From Scortum barcoo (lineage: Eukaryota > Chordata > Actinopteri > Centrarchiformes > Terapontidae), in NCBI GenBank assembly GCA_023238725.1, contig CM041552.1, positions 18,202,487 through 18,266,486 of the forward strand: 64,000 nucleotides of DNA, in the 5' to 3' direction. The notes under the pieces were generated by a model, which saw only the letters and a list, made by a program, of their open reading frames with translations, did not search any database and was not told the DNA's origin. Positions 1 through 12,325 of this stretch are shown here, piece by piece. The translations under genes and the position numbers were made by a program. Position 1 is the stretch's first letter. Every line of letters begins with the position of its first letter.

Positions 1-173
1 AAAAGGCTCATAATTTTGTACCAAGGAGGAAAACATAAACATGACAAGTGGAACTAACGGGTTCTTTCTTATCGAAAATTTACAAGTGGTCAAAACTGCA
101 ATGTGAGAAAGTGAGAAAATGTTCTTGAGTAAGTGCAAAGCGTAAGCAGATTGTGCAAGCAGGTCCGCCAGGT

Positions 174-174
<1 letters not shown>

Positions 175-216
<42 letters not shown>

Positions 217-241
217 CCCCCACCACACACACACACACACA
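175..241. repeat. (CA)n microsatellite, two blocks
   Basis: Nineteen CA units at 175-212, a short interruption, then another CA run at 224-241. Open frames crossing it are artefacts of the repeat. Confidence 0.97.
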
Positions 242-1558
242 GAGGAATTTGTTACCCAGCACAGGTCAGCTCAGTGTATGTGGGCATGATTAAAGTCAGA
301 ATTAACTCGGAACACAACAAATCAGCTGCAACAACCCTAAAATGAAGGAAAGCCAAGCGGCTCACACATAACACAAGGACACGGAGTGGCTCCCATTAAA
401 GGCTTCACTGGCTTTCAGTAGCATCAAAGAGGCCCCTGAGTTAGGCTGGGATTATATTTAACCCGGGAGCTTGTTGCGCTGCTGAGTACAGGGCACATGC
501 TGGTGCTGCTGCCAGTACACCATGCTTCTGGCTTTCAGACCAACGCTCTCATTAAAATGTGGCTTGGGCACAACTTCCTGCAGGAACACACACATGGAGT
601 AATGCACGGGCACACACGGAAACGCACAAATGCGCAACAGCAAAACAAAAAACAAAAAAATTACATATTACCACAAAGACTTCATCATCATATTGCGTGA
701 TATGTTTTGTTTTACTGACAACAGAACCTGATATTTTGTTTTACTTACAAGCAAACTTTTCCAGCTCTGCTGGAGTTGTATAGTTTTAACTCTAAAAAAT
801 ATTGATTCAGCTATAATTTATCATACATACCAATTGTGCATGTTACATGTAGAGATAGAGACATGGTTGAAGACATTTTCACAAAATTTAAATACAAATT
901 TAAGGATATTTTTCCAATTCTATTTTCCAAATCACAATATGGCTTGTGTATGCAAAATTTACATATAAACAATAAAGGTGATATTGACAGTGATTGATAG
1001 TTATGCATTACACAATACCAAAAATCCTCATAAACTAGAACTAAACCAGAACTTTGATACCTATTTTTAGTTTTTAATAAGAGTATGTACATTTATTAGT
1101 AGAAATTTTACATTGATTTAAACAAAATATAATTCTACTGAGTGTCATTAAATGATCATATTTGGCTTGTAAACACCAGGCCAGCTGTAAGCACCACAAC
1201 AAAAGTTCTTCGTGTGTGTGTCTGCAGAAGGCCCTGCCCTGAGACAATGCAATCTCACTTGGCACATTTCAGTAGTCAGACTTGATATGAACCATCAGAC
1301 GTGTGCGTCAATACTCCCAAGGTTTATTCAATTCCAAACCAATCATTCTGGTGTCATACACTTTTGGGTTAATATTCTAACTGTGAGGCCCAAGGCTGGG
1401 TGAAGATAAATACAGCTTTTATGATGGGTTGTTATGGTTTTTACGGCACTGGGGTTGTGAGGGACTGATTTGGGGATCAATCACCTGCAGGTGTCTGCTG
1501 GGTGCCGGAGTGCTGCGAGGACTGATTGAGGATCTAGAGCTGCGGTGATGGAATATAG
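242..1558. other. Intronic unique sequence, AT-rich in the second half
   Basis: No gene, element or long repeat recognised. The stretch 780-1160 is strongly AT-rich with many ATTTA and TTAAA words; the rest is unremarkable. Confidence 0.6.
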
Positions 1559-1574
1559 GTGTGTGTGTGTGTGT
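1559..1574. repeat. (GT)8 short microsatellite
   Basis: Uninterrupted GT dinucleotides followed by a G/T/A-rich stretch with further short GTGT runs to about 1680. Confidence 0.9.
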
Positions 1575-1953
1575 ATTGAGACTGGGTGCAGTTGTAGAAG
1601 TGTGCGCTTGGATGTGTATGAATTTGTGAGGGTGAGAGAGAGGGAGACAAAGTGATGAAGGTGTGTGTGTGAGTGCTTCAGAGACAGAGAGGAGATATAT
1701 CTGGGGCTGCAGTGGTGTGCTGAAGGGCCGCTGGACTATGACCAGACCATCTCGGCTCTTATCGGAGTCCCCACTCCTCCTCCTTCTCCCCCTCTCTCAA
1801 TCCACTTCTTTTATCTAGTTGGCACTTTGGAAAATCTCATTGTCACACAACATTTAACAAAGACAAAAGTCTTCGGCGCAGCTGGAGATGACTGGCCTGA
1901 CAGAGGGGTGAGTGTGCAGAGTGATCTGACCATGGAGTGAGTGTCACACAACC

Positions 1954-1954
1954 C

Positions 1955-1989
<35 letters not shown>
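1954..1989. repeat. (CT)n microsatellite
   Basis: CT dinucleotide run with one interruption, uninterrupted from about 1962 to 1989. Confidence 0.95.
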
Positions 1990-1990
<1 letters not shown>

Positions 1991-2477
1991 GGTCGTCTTG
2001 CGTGTTTCCTCCCACTGGGAGAGGCCAGCAAATGTTTACAACTGCAAATTTACCGCCAAGACACACAAACAAAGTGTGCGCATCTATGTGCCCAAGATGG
2101 CACAAAGATAAGCGCCAAACAATGGCATGGAGTGACACCACGGGCACGTTGCAGGTGTGCGCCGAACTTTGTCGGTTTCTTTCTCTCCCCCTCCCTGGAT
2201 ACGGGTTTATACACATTCGACATCTCCCCCTGACCGTCAGACGGCTGCTTCCTCCGCGCTGTCAGCGGAGCCCCGGCTGAAACAAAAGAGGCGGAGGAGC
2301 GAGGCCTACGGTTTCTGAATAAGAGGAAGTTGGTGCTGATTACGCTGCCCCTGAAGAAGCATTCCAGTCCTGTTAACCCGCACGCTGGCTGCCAACTCCG
2401 AGCCATGCAGCAAAGTGCTGGGAGTATAAACCTCACACAGCCCCACCCTGAGTGCCCTCTCCCTGCCCAGGACAAGC

Positions 2478-2756
2478 ATCTGCCCTCTCTTCCTCTCCTC
2501 TGCTTTCTCTTCCTCCTTTATCTCGTCTCCTCTTCCCCTTCTCTTCTTCTTATATCCTCTTTATTCGTCTTTCCTGCTACTGTTGCTTCTTCAATCTTGG
2601 ATCCTCTAATTCACCTTCCTCAACTCCTTTTCCCTCTAATCTCTCATCCACCGTATGTTTTGTTTTTATCTCTCACTCCTTTTTCTTCTGTCTCACCCAC
2701 CGTCTGTTTTCATTCCTTCTCGAGCCCTTCCTCTCCTTCTATCCTCGATCATCCCC
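2478..2756. repeat. Long pyrimidine-rich (CT/TCC) low-complexity tract
   Basis: Nearly all C and T on the plus strand, with TTCCTC and CTTCT motifs. It produces long spurious Ser/Leu/Pro/Phe open frames on the plus strand, which are not genes. Confidence 0.85.
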
Positions 2757-3009
2757 TTCACACAGAGACACGACAGCAGGCTCTCGTTGGAGGAGAGAAC
2801 ATTCCACCTTCTTCACACCCTTACCTCTATCCCTGATGAATGCCTTCACTCCACTTGTTTATAAGATGGAGGGGGTTATTCATAATCAAGCCTAAGAGAG
2901 TATGTACACACTGTGGACATCCTGATAGAAGGCAACGTATTAAATTTCTGTTTGTTTGACAGGAGCGCTGTCTCTCTCCTTCTCCTTGACGGGAAGACCC
3001 CCATCCATC

Positions 3010-3023
3010 CAAGCAGGGGGCGC
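3010..3023 (+). promoter_or_regulatory. CTCF-like motif
   Basis: CAAGCAGGGGGCGC differs at one position from the core CCASYAGRGGGCRC. The match covers the most informative AGGGGGCGC part. It is a motif match only; occupancy is unknown. Confidence 0.4.
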
Positions 3024-3318
3024 GACCCCAGCAGCACTCCCCCCCCCTTCTTTCTCTCTCTCAAGTGCTAACACATATATTAAGTAAATGAAGAGTCTCT
3101 TCAGGCCGGCAGGAGACAAACGAGCTTCTTAAACATCGGAGGAGTGGCGGTTTGATCTGGTGTCGGCGGGTGTTTACGGCGTAACTGCGGCAGAGTTGTG
3201 TTTGTGATGTTACCCATCTAAGTGTGTTTATACTGTCGCGGAGATGGTCCTGGCCTCGTAGCCAGGTGCTGAAGCTCTACGTCTTCTGTTTGAGAGGGAG
3301 ACTGTGCTTATGGCTTTG

Positions 3319-3320
<2 letters not shown>

Positions 3321-3352
<32 letters not shown>
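3321..3352. repeat. (GT)16 microsatellite
   Basis: Uninterrupted GT dinucleotides. Confidence 0.97.
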
Positions 3353-3354
<2 letters not shown>

Positions 3355-3523
3355 TGCTGCTGCTAAGCCAAATGCTGTCCAAACAGGCAGACAGTGAATG
3401 TGTCCACATTGAACCCGAAACAGGTTTCAGGTTAGAGTGTCTGCTCTCATTCCCCTCCAAGTCTTTCTGTCTCATTCTCCCCTTCTGTCTTTCTCTCAGT
3501 GATTATTGTCATTCTGACTGCTG

Positions 3524-3556
3524 AAAAAAAAAAAACGAAACAAAAAAAAAAAAAAA
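3524..3556. repeat. A-rich tract (two poly-A runs)
   Basis: Twelve A, then a short CGAAAC interruption, then a run of about 15 A. No retroelement body is recognisable next to it. Confidence 0.9.
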
Positions 3557-3579
3557 CACTAGTAGTGGGAAGGGAAGTG

Positions 3580-3996
3580 TGAAAAAAAAAGGGGAGGGGG
3601 GAAAAGCACGGCTGAGCGAGAGCTGCAGAGGGCTGGCGGCGGCGGTGGCGGTGGGGGGAAGGCTATAAGGCCCCCAGGGTGAGTATGAGGGTTTTGGTAA
3701 GGGCTTGGGGGTTGGTGGTGAGGTGTGCTCGGAGAGAGGGCCCTGGTGTAATCTCAGTGCTGAATAGACGGAGCTCTTAATAGAATCCCGTCGTCCGGCT
3801 GCCACCGAGAGAAACAAGAGCTGTAATGGATGGGCTCAGCTCTGGCTCCCACTTTCCCCCCTGTGACCCCTGCGTTGGTCAGAAGTAAGAGCTAAAGAAG
3901 CATTGTAGCCTCGGGCCTGATTGAATGGGGAGGGAGGGAGGTGGCGGCGGCGGTGCAAGGTGGTGGTGCAGTGGAGGGGAGGCGGGGAAGGGGGGT
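3580..3996. repeat. G-rich low-complexity region with GGC/GGT triplets
   Basis: Repeated GGGG, GGAGGG and (GGCGGT)-like triplets, densest at 3585-3660 and 3926-3996. Open frames on the minus strand here (Pro/Ser/Thr-rich) come from this composition. Several G-runs could form quadruplexes. Confidence 0.75.
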
Positions 3997-4084
3997 TGAG
4001 GCAGCCGCACTGATAGACCAATTTCCCACTACTGCGAGCAGTAGGGCTTGATTGATGAGGGCTGGTGCTGGTGAGAGGAGGCCC

Positions 4085-4420
4085 ATCACATGCGATCACA
4101 TAAATACTTATTCAGCTCGAATTGGGCCTGACAAGCCTTACGACAGCTTTGTGCTGTCACAGATATCATTGGAAGGAAAACGCTCCATTAATCATGCGTA
4201 ATTAACTTTTCCAAGCGGAGGTTCTGCTTGGAACCAGCAGTAACCCACTCAGTGCCCAGATAAAAAAATTCCAGCATCTTAACTGGGATTGGAGAGGGCC
4301 TTATTAAAAGCTTGAGCCAGTTTCCCCAGAGCCGCTCCGTTTGTACAGGAAACGGCTTCATTAGTATCGGTTTAGGGCTCTAATGGGCTCGATACAAAGC
4401 CTCCTCTTTCTAACCCAACT
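4085..4420. promoter_or_regulatory. Candidate conserved non-coding element
   Basis: Unique sequence without simple repeats, holding ATTAATCATGCGTAATTAAC and other homeodomain-like words (CATTAGTATC, TCTAATGGGC). This texture is typical of developmental enhancers. Conservation was not testable. Confidence 0.35.
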
Positions 4421-4596
4421 GTGTTCAGTGGCCTTATAGTGCAATATCCTGTGAGCGCGCACGGCCATAATGTTCTCTGTTTGAAGTCAGAGCAGAACCC
4501 ATCTGAACGCCTGCCACTAGTTAACTACCTTGACCCTCCCATAAAGCAGTGTGGAGGAGTGAGCGTTGGAGAGCCCAACAAGCTACGTGGTTTCAT

Positions 4597-4612
4597 TCTC
4601 TCTCTCTCTCTC
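4597..4612. repeat. (CT)8 short repeat
   Basis: Uninterrupted CT dinucleotides. Confidence 0.85.
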
Positions 4613-4899
4613 CTGGCCAAAGGTAGCCTCCTCCCATGGGATCAGACTGGACCAGAGCCCTTTTGTTTTAAAGCAGCAGACCAAATGATCTGCCTCGCAT
4701 TAGGAATAACACAAACACCCACATACTCACACGCTGATGCATGCATGGACCTACGACCATATCGGATCTGATCAGCATTCCTCCTTCAGCTCTCTAATGC
4801 TGCCCACCTGCATCGCTGCTGGTGGACACAATGTGAACAGTTGGCAGTGGAGAAAACAATGGGGGGCAAAACAACTGCGTACCTTGAAGTGGAACTAAA

Positions 4900-6680
4900 T
4901 TCAAAGCTCTTTCAGGAAAATCAAATGTTATCTTAGAGCACATTTAAAGATTACAACAATAGTAGAAAATATGTTGAAAATTTGTAGCCTGTAAATAGTT
5001 TTGTGAATTATGTTGTTACAACATTTCTCTAAGTTCATCACTTATGCATTGAATGTCATTGAATATATTGAAAAATAGTTCAGGCTGTTGATCTTTGAAA
5101 GTGAAAAAGAACAGTCTTTTTCGGAAAAATGTACAGTACCAGAGGGGCAGTAGTCAAGATGCGGGCACGCTCTATTATCCCCCACAGCCACAGGTCCTAT
5201 TTTCTTCAGCTGTCCTGATGTTTCATGTGGGCATCACATATTTCTCTGACTCACTTCAGTCAAAGGTCAGACCTAACTCTTGACGTGCTTCTGACTACAC
5301 TGTTACATAGAGATTGTATCAGATTTCTGAGGGGAAAGGGTTGCAGAGCAGAGTTTCCATTTTTGCCAAACATGGTTAGCGATCGACCTGGTAGATCACA
5401 AACACGTACACGCGCACACTCCCAGATTCAGTCATCCGTCTCCTTCAGTTGGTCAACTGTGGTCATTTCCTCTAAACATCATCCTCACTGCAGCAGGGAC
5501 TTGACTCATTTCCTGGCTGCTAATTAGCTCTGTCTGGCTCTCTAAGGAAAAAAGAAGATGGCACACTAAATCTAAATAGTGACACTTCATAGGGGAGCCA
5601 TCTACAAACAATAAAACCAATAAAATGCACAAAAACATTCACTGCCTCTTACATCTTTGAAGCACTACATAAAAAGAAAATATATTAAAAAAACGTTTTT
5701 AGCAACACTGTTGTGTTAGCCAAGGTGAGCAAGATCAAAACTTCATGGCAAAATGACAACTTTCTTTTATTTGAGCGCTTATTGTACTGCCGCCCGGCTT
5801 GGCAACACACAGCATGTAAAAATAGCGAGTAAAACACAGTGAGGAGCTTAGTGAAAAACAGCCTGTATGGTTACTGGCACAAGCAGGGCACAGCTGATTG
5901 AAATCTTTGTCAGGCACACGGTGAGGAAAACAGCTGCCATTATTGGCTGCCCTGGTCAGCCCTCTGCAGGACAATTAAAGCTGAAGTCCTTAAGGTGCCA
6001 CTTCAGAGTGTCTAAACTGGAGAGTAAAAGCACCAGTGATTAATTCATTTATCACTATGTGCTTTCCTCTGATGAGTGATTTGTTTTTTCAGCTGACTCC
6101 CTCTTTGGGCTTATCAAATGCCATTTTCTTGATGCTTGACTGCACGAGTAGTTTTTCTATAACATGTTGATTTGTTTTATGTTTTTATTCCCTGGTGGCA
6201 GAACTCAATTAAAATATGAACTGTGCTCAGTTTGCTGTATTCAGTCGAGGAGAAAAGAGTATTGTGGGACGGATTTGAATGAATTAAAGTGCTGTAATTT
6301 AATTAAATCAATAGCAGAAGTTTTTTTTTTCATTTCAGCACGGTGTATCCTCACTGAAATGCCCCCTCTAATTCCCCATCCAGTCCCATCAAAGTTTAAT
6401 ACTCTTGCTCCCAAAGTAGCTATGTGGAGTATTTCTGTCTCTCATCTCAACTCAAATCTCTGTTGGGATGAGCAGCCTGGGCCAGTGAAGCAGAGTCAAG
6501 GCCCAGACCAGGAGGCAGAAATAGAGGTGGGGGTGTTGTTGGAGTCTGAAGAAGACAGGCCTAAATAGCTAAATTAATTCAGGAGGCTTCGGGAGAAACA
6601 TACTTGAGTTTCTTCAAGTACGTGAACCACCACATTCAATTAGAAGTTAGTCTAGATATGGGACAATCCAACAGTAATGG
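4900..6680. other. Intronic unique sequence
   Basis: No gene or mobile element recognised. The part 6040-6320 is AT-rich with several ATTAA/TTAATT words and is a weak enhancer candidate. A short 7-bp stem with a 6-base loop occurs at 6601-6620. Confidence 0.5.
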
Positions 6681-6705
6681 AGACAGGTGGTTAAAGCAAG
6701 ACCAC

Positions 6706-6767
6706 ACGCAGAGGAGGAGAGGAGAGGAAGAGTGGAGGAGTGCGAGAGAAAAGAGGGAGTAGGTGAA
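6706..6767. repeat. Purine-rich (GA/GGA) tract
   Basis: Nearly all G and A on the plus strand with GAGGAGAGG units. Confidence 0.8.
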
Positions 6768-7354
6768 GGGTCAAGTACATTCAGTCAGCTTAGTTTGACT
6801 TATATGGAGAGGGACGACAACAATAAGTGCTTGTGTGTCAGGGCCTTGAAGGCAGCGCAGCTCTTCTGCTCTCACAATGGTCTGCTTCCCACTCCGGGGC
6901 CAGGCACGGCCTCGCCTGGGCTCACTTACAAAAATCGCTCCGTTTTCTCCCAAAACTACATCTCACTGATGCTCTTCATGATTTGTTTGCTAGGAGGACA
7001 ATTTATAAGCTGGTCAAATGTTCGAATAGCCAAATAACACTGTCTATTTCTCATTATAAACATCTGCACTTGGCCTCAGCCCTAGTAAGCCTTACTTGGC
7101 ACAGCTGTGGGAAAGTGGCTATTGTGAAAGATCTTAAAAATAATCGGTCTGCTCTCAGCAGAGCTCAGTTGCTCAGGATAGATGACTGGCTGACAGTCAG
7201 GGCTGTGTTTTCTCTCTTTCATAGATAGCGTATTATAATGGAGTGGGGGTCTTGGCCATTGAGGTTTGTTCGTAAGAGAACAGGCTGCTGACAAAGCTCA
7301 GGTAAAACCCCTACTGGCAGCAAAAACTGAAACTGGTGTAAAATCAACATTTTA

Positions 7355-7520
7355 AAGTCAAGTCTATTTGTTTAACCCGAAATAGCAAATTACAACTTCA
7401 CCTCAAAGGGCTTTACAATTTTACAGCACGTGATATCTTCTTTCCTCAAATGATCCATTCAGATAAGGGAAAACTGATAAAACAAACAAGAAAAGGGAGG
7501 AAACCTGGATCCTTTCACTT
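7355..7520 (+). mobile_element. Decayed teleost-type interspersed repeat (SINE-like)
   Basis: The order TCAAGTCTATTTG, AAATTACAA, CTCAAAGGGCTTTACAAT, AGATAAGGGAAAACT, GGAGGAAACCT(G)GATCC matches, from memory, a very common interspersed repeat of percomorph fish genomes with many substitutions. It is non-coding and old. The exact family name would need a repeat library. Confidence 0.65.
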
Positions 7521-7911
7521 CTCTGTTAAGCATAAATACCACTGTAAAAAAATCACTAGTATGAACCAGTTAGGCACATTAACATAATCAGGCCACTACT
7601 GAAGGCTGCTATGTTTTGGCAGCCAGAATGTATTTAATCACGACCGGCTTGCTGTTTCCTTTAAATGACCCATATATGCGCCTACGCTTAAATCTTTAAA
7701 CTTCAGACTGGGGAACAAAGTCATGTTGTGGGGACGGATGTGCAGTTTCATTATGTATAAGGCCTGCGCTGAAGGTGGATAATGTGTGTCATCACCACAC
7801 ATTTTGGTACAACCGAGGGTCTGTCTTGTAAATACCTCTTAAGCCAACCAGAGCACTCTCCTGAGCTCTGACTGATGCTTGCTAAACCTCAGGAGCGTGT
7901 TGACTGCTTGA

Positions 7912-8135
7912 AAGAGGAGAGAAGAGGAAAGGGAGGGAAAAAAAGATGGATTTCTTAGTTAAAAAAAAAAAAGGCCTCAGTGTTAATCAGAGATTTCCCA
8001 GAAGAGCCGGAGTCATCGCCTCGGGGCAGAGAGAGTGAGAGAACGAAGGGTAGGCACAGAGGTGAGGAAACGAGAGAAGACTTGAATGAGAGATAGATGG
8101 GGAGACGGAGAGGAGAGGAAGGAGGCGAGGAAGGC
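7912..8135. repeat. Purine-rich low-complexity tracts with a poly-A run
   Basis: GA-rich runs at 7912-7945 and 8028-8133, with about 12 A at 7961-7972. They explain the Ser/Leu/Phe-rich minus-strand open frames. Confidence 0.75.
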
Positions 8136-9045
8136 AGGCCGCATTCCTGTGGCCACAGCTGCGGGAGCTGCAATCACTAAAATGTAGCGCTGTCTCAACG
8201 CCGGCGATTTCTGGACACGTTACAAACGAAATAAAACAGCACGACATGTCTGTTTTTTGAATCAAAGAAGAGACTAGCAATCAACATGCTGGGGTTTACA
8301 CTACCTCCCTCCTTCCTTTGCTCTCTTCCTCCCTCCATCCCTCTCTCTGGCTGACTGTCATTCCCACCATGGCAAGGATGACCCCTTCTCTGTCTCTATA
8401 TTTGCCCCTCTTTGTTCACCACTGGCCAGTTGGGGCAGGCATCTGAGACTGAGACCATCGATCATTGGCCTGACAGTGGGCCCCAGGCGGGGACGGCCCT
8501 GTTATTTGGACTCTGTGATGACTTCCTCAAAAAGGGGCCCCTCCTTCCCTCACAGGCCTGGCATGGCTGAGGTTTGGTTTGGAGCCTCCATACCTTCCCT
8601 GTATGTCCATAGAAAACACATCGGATTCACTGGCCACATGTTTGGGTCACGCTAGGGTGAGCAAGACAGATAGAGTGTGGAGTGGGAGTAAAATAAGTCG
8701 AGGGAGCCGAAGTTGTGGTCCTGGAAGTTTCTTGGTAGCTTCTCCAGTCCCAAGGAGAACCACGGTGAAGAGTTTGGCCGTGGCAGTAATAGTAGGAGAG
8801 GTTAACAGAGTACATTTGAAATAAGAAAACAAAAAGCAACAGCTGGAGTGCTTAATTTATCGACGTGATCTGTCCAAGTTCTGTCCAGCAAGATGCAGCA
8901 ACAGTACATTACAAATACTTTAAGCTATCATTTGGACGCTCGTGTTTATTTTATCTTGCTTTACGCCCCCGCTTCTTCCCACATGACAGTGTGTGAACAT
9001 CCTTGGAAAAGATGGGCCTAAAAATACTCCCAAGTTCCTTCCCTC

Positions 9046-9140
9046 CTGTTCGCTGTCATCGTTCACCGCTTTACCACTCGTTCTGCCTCCTCCTTCACTC
9101 TTCCGCCTCCCTCCCCTCTCCCCCTCACGCTCTCTCAGGC
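9046..9140. repeat. Pyrimidine-rich tract
   Basis: CCTCC and CTCTTCC-like sequence on the plus strand. Confidence 0.6.
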
Positions 9141-9399
9141 GCAGGACTGGGACTCGGCAGACGTGCAGTTGTACTATTGTCTTGCTGCTCACATCGTGTT
9201 ATCATTACAGCCGGCTATAATTGGAAACAGGAGTCTTTTTATTAGGATGCATGGTGACACGGGTATCTGTCTCTTCTGATATTCCCACACTGGCTAATTT
9301 CCCCCCTTCATCTGCATTCAGCGGAGCAGAGACAAGAGAGCGTGACAGCAGATCTGTGCTCCAATAGGTCCATGCAGACAAACCCCTCTGATGTGCGCA

Positions 9400-10240
9400 C
9401 ACAGGGGGATGGCTAACGTAAATTCAGAGATTGCATGGAAACTGAGAGAGACATGTAAAACTTGTCATTGAAAGCTTGTAGTTGTGAGAGGTAAAGTAGT
9501 TGTTTGCGGGCTAAAAAAACCACTACACGCCCTACCATGTCACACGATCAAAAGTGATTCATGGTCTGACCTGAGGTTCATCCCTTTTAAGTCTCTTTTC
9601 TGTCTCTTTGTGTAATATTTATCAACAGGACCTAAAATAATGTTTTTATAGGATATCTCAAAGTAAAATTTACTGGAGAGGGTAGTAGTGTGTCTAGTAA
9701 TTATGGTAATTCTTGTTTTTATTATAAAACCTATTTGGAAGCTTATTTTAGCATAGACAGATACATCTTAAATCACAGATTTCAACAAACTCTGAAACTT
9801 TCTTGCATGCTTTCAGTGCAGTAACTGCTTGCCGTAACCCGAAGGACATTAAAAAAACATCCCAAAGATGTTTGTGAGAATACAGTCATGCCTGGAGTGT
9901 CTGTAAGAGCGTTTGGCCCTGCGTGAGGAGCCTGTCTAACAAAGGGTGCACACACTTCATTAGCACTGTCCGTGAGAAGGAAGGAATCTTACACATGGAA
10001 TCACTCCTGATCTCTCCCGTCTCAGGCTACTGCTGTGCAGAGCCTGCACTTGCTGGCTTCCTTCCTTCGAAATCCTCCTGGCCCCTGCCTAAACACAATG
10101 CTCAATTTGTTCACATCCAGTGCCAAAGAAAAGGGAGACACAAAGCATAGGAGATAAGGTTACAAACTGTCCTTACACCCACAGGTGTGGAACTCTCAAA
10201 GCCTTCAAAACATCACCTAGATCCCCGCCCCATGCTGCCA
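9400..10240. other. Intronic unique sequence
   Basis: No gene, element or strong repeat recognised. Confidence 0.5.
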
Positions 10241-10249
10241 CGGCCACTA

Positions 10250-10345
10250 CAACCTCCTCCTCCTCCTCAGCTTTCTGGCAAAATGAAAGAATGGGCTTGA
10301 AGGATGGACAGATGATGATGAGGAGGAGGAGGGTGAGGGATGAGT
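10250..10345. repeat. (CCT)n followed by GAT/GAG triplet tract
   Basis: CCTCCTCCTCCTCCTC at about 10252-10268 and GATGATGATGAGGAGGAGGAGG at about 10311-10335 form an imperfect inverted pair of triplet repeats. Confidence 0.8.
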
Positions 10346-10699
10346 GAGAGCTAATAATGGAGAGCGAGAGTTATAATAGACCGGTTGGTGCGATTAGAGG
10401 GAATTTAGTCATTTCTCCACACAAATACGCACACACACACACATTACATGCAGAGAGCGCTCACTCAGCTGCTATCTCACATTGCATCACGCTGCTCTGC
10501 ACCTTCACACTAGGACTCGCCTTTGCTCTCTCAATCTCTCTGCCTTGCTCCGTTTCAATGGCATCAAATGGTTGGAGTTGACAAAAGAAGAGAGGGAGTG
10601 CTGCCAGCTGCCCCAGTGAGGTCATTCCCACACAAGCTTTTGCTTTCACCTCACTACCATGAACATGGCCTTGACCCCATCCCCTTCACAACAATTACT

Positions 10700-11587
10700 T
10701 TATTCTACTAATTTACACAAAGTAACTCCACTTGTCTTTTTACAATTACATTACCCACTAGACACGTCCAAAGACATGCATTTCATCAAGGTTTACCCCT
10801 GTGAAGCACTGTGGGGCTTTGGTGCCTTCTAAATGTACTTTGTGGTATAGCAAGCATCATCTGTTCCCACCAAAACTGCCAGTTTTGGGTTATAACTAGG
10901 ATGCTGGATTCTCAAACAATGAAAATATCAAGACCAAGAGGGTAAACTTTACATTTTTTTAATTAAAAATGAACTTGTAGAACTTATAACATCAACCAGA
11001 CAGGGAGTGGTGCCAATAGAAACATTGACAAAACATTTTTCACAATCCTAAACAACACAAAAATCCTGCTCCTTAAATCATATACTTAAAAGTCTTACAC
11101 AGAATGTATTTAATTCTATGAAAACACATGATTTATGTTTGAATGACCGCAGTGGTTGTTTACATAGGTACTGGGGGTGCTCTTGAGTTGCATCTTCCAC
11201 TATATTTCATTTACTTTAATACTTTGTTGGACAGAAATACAGCTTTGGAATGAAGATTACTTATTATCAACTCAACAGCATATCTTATTTGCAAGGGAAA
11301 GCACCACATTCTCTTGAGTGTATCTAATGACTGTATTTTTTATTGTCTTTTTTTGTAACTGATAAGGTGAAATGTCTTCTGCAAAATATATTTATATATT
11401 TTCCAGTCTGGTTTTAGAGGAAAAAGCTCAACTTTAATGGCTCTACTACACCCTTCTGATAATACTGTTTAACTAAAGCCCCTGATTGAAAAACAAAAGT
11501 CATTTACATGACATGTAGATTTATCTAAGGCATAAAACTTTTAACTATGATATTGGAGCAACTTTCTCTTCGTGGTTTCTGTGGTAT
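10700..11587. other. AT-rich intronic sequence, possible degraded repeat at 10755-10850
   Basis: Generally AT-rich. At 10768-10783 GTCCAAAGACATGCA, followed by GTGAAGCACTGTGGGG, resembles pieces of common fish retroposon tails, but the match is too weak to call an element. Confidence 0.4.
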
Positions 11588-11735
11588 TGCAATGTTAAGA
11601 TTTAAAAACTACTGGCATATAAGAAATTGCTAGTGGTACTGAAAAATATTTCCTCTGGCAATATAAACATTTCCTGTGGAGTTCCACAGGGATCAATGAC
11701 AGGGCACTTAATTTTTCTAATTTAACACAAAAAAT
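11588..11735 (+). mobile_element. LINE (L2/Maui or CR1-like) reverse transcriptase remnant
   Basis: The plus-strand frame from about 11685 reads S-C-G-V-P-Q-G-S-M-T-G-H-L-I-F-L-I-stop. This is a decayed form of the reverse transcriptase signature GVPQGSxLGPxLF found in non-LTR retrotransposons. Just upstream, in another frame, LRFKNY resembles the LRWFKSYL string that precedes it in L2/CR1 elements. A stop and frame changes show it is a dead fragment. The 3' end and the clade cannot be set by eye. Confidence 0.7.
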
Positions 11736-11930
11736 GTTCTCACGACAAAAACATATAAATATATCAATTCTAATTAATCTCATCTCCTTTTATTTGGTCA
11801 ATTCATTTCACCATTTTTTACTGCATAACATGGTTATAACATATAACATGGTTGGTGTTCTGAACAGTGTTTAGTTTTCTCTGACACTGTCATGCTGCCT
11901 TGCTTCAGCCTGCCTTCTTTTTAGGTTCAC

Positions 11931-11964
11931 TCCATCCATCCATCCATCCATCCATCCATCCATC
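11931..11964. repeat. (TCCA)n tetranucleotide microsatellite
   Basis: About eight uninterrupted TCCA units. Confidence 0.97.
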
Positions 11965-12321
11965 TTCACCAAGATGAAGAGGGCTTTAATATGATGAGTC
12001 TGTGGAGCCCCCGCAGGACTCTGTCATTCACTGTCTCTTTCTCCATTACTCTTAGCTATTGGTCCCTGGGGTTGTCACAATGGCCGCAGAAAGACTCTAA
12101 TTGGCCGGTTGGGATGATTTTTCCCTCCTTGTGAATAACTTTCTGTCAGCGGTGTGTGAAAAGTGTGCAGTTGTTTCTTTTTTCCCCTCCATTGTCATGT
12201 AAGCCTTGTATATTTGCACTCAAATTGCACACGGGTGAGGTAAATGTGTTGGAATTATCACTAACTGACTGAGTAAATATAAAATGCATGAGCTCTCTAG
12301 CTCTATATCTCTATATCTCTT

Positions 12322-12325
<4 letters not shown>

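Noticed and set aside
2050..2475. 141-residue minus-strand open frame
   Set aside because: No recognisable domain, and composition driven by neighbouring simple sequence; other frames overlap it.
11685..11705. Near-perfect inverted repeat TCCTGTGGA-GT-TCCACAGGG
   Set aside because: It coincides with the codons of the GVPQGS reverse-transcriptase motif, so the symmetry is explained by the coding remnant.
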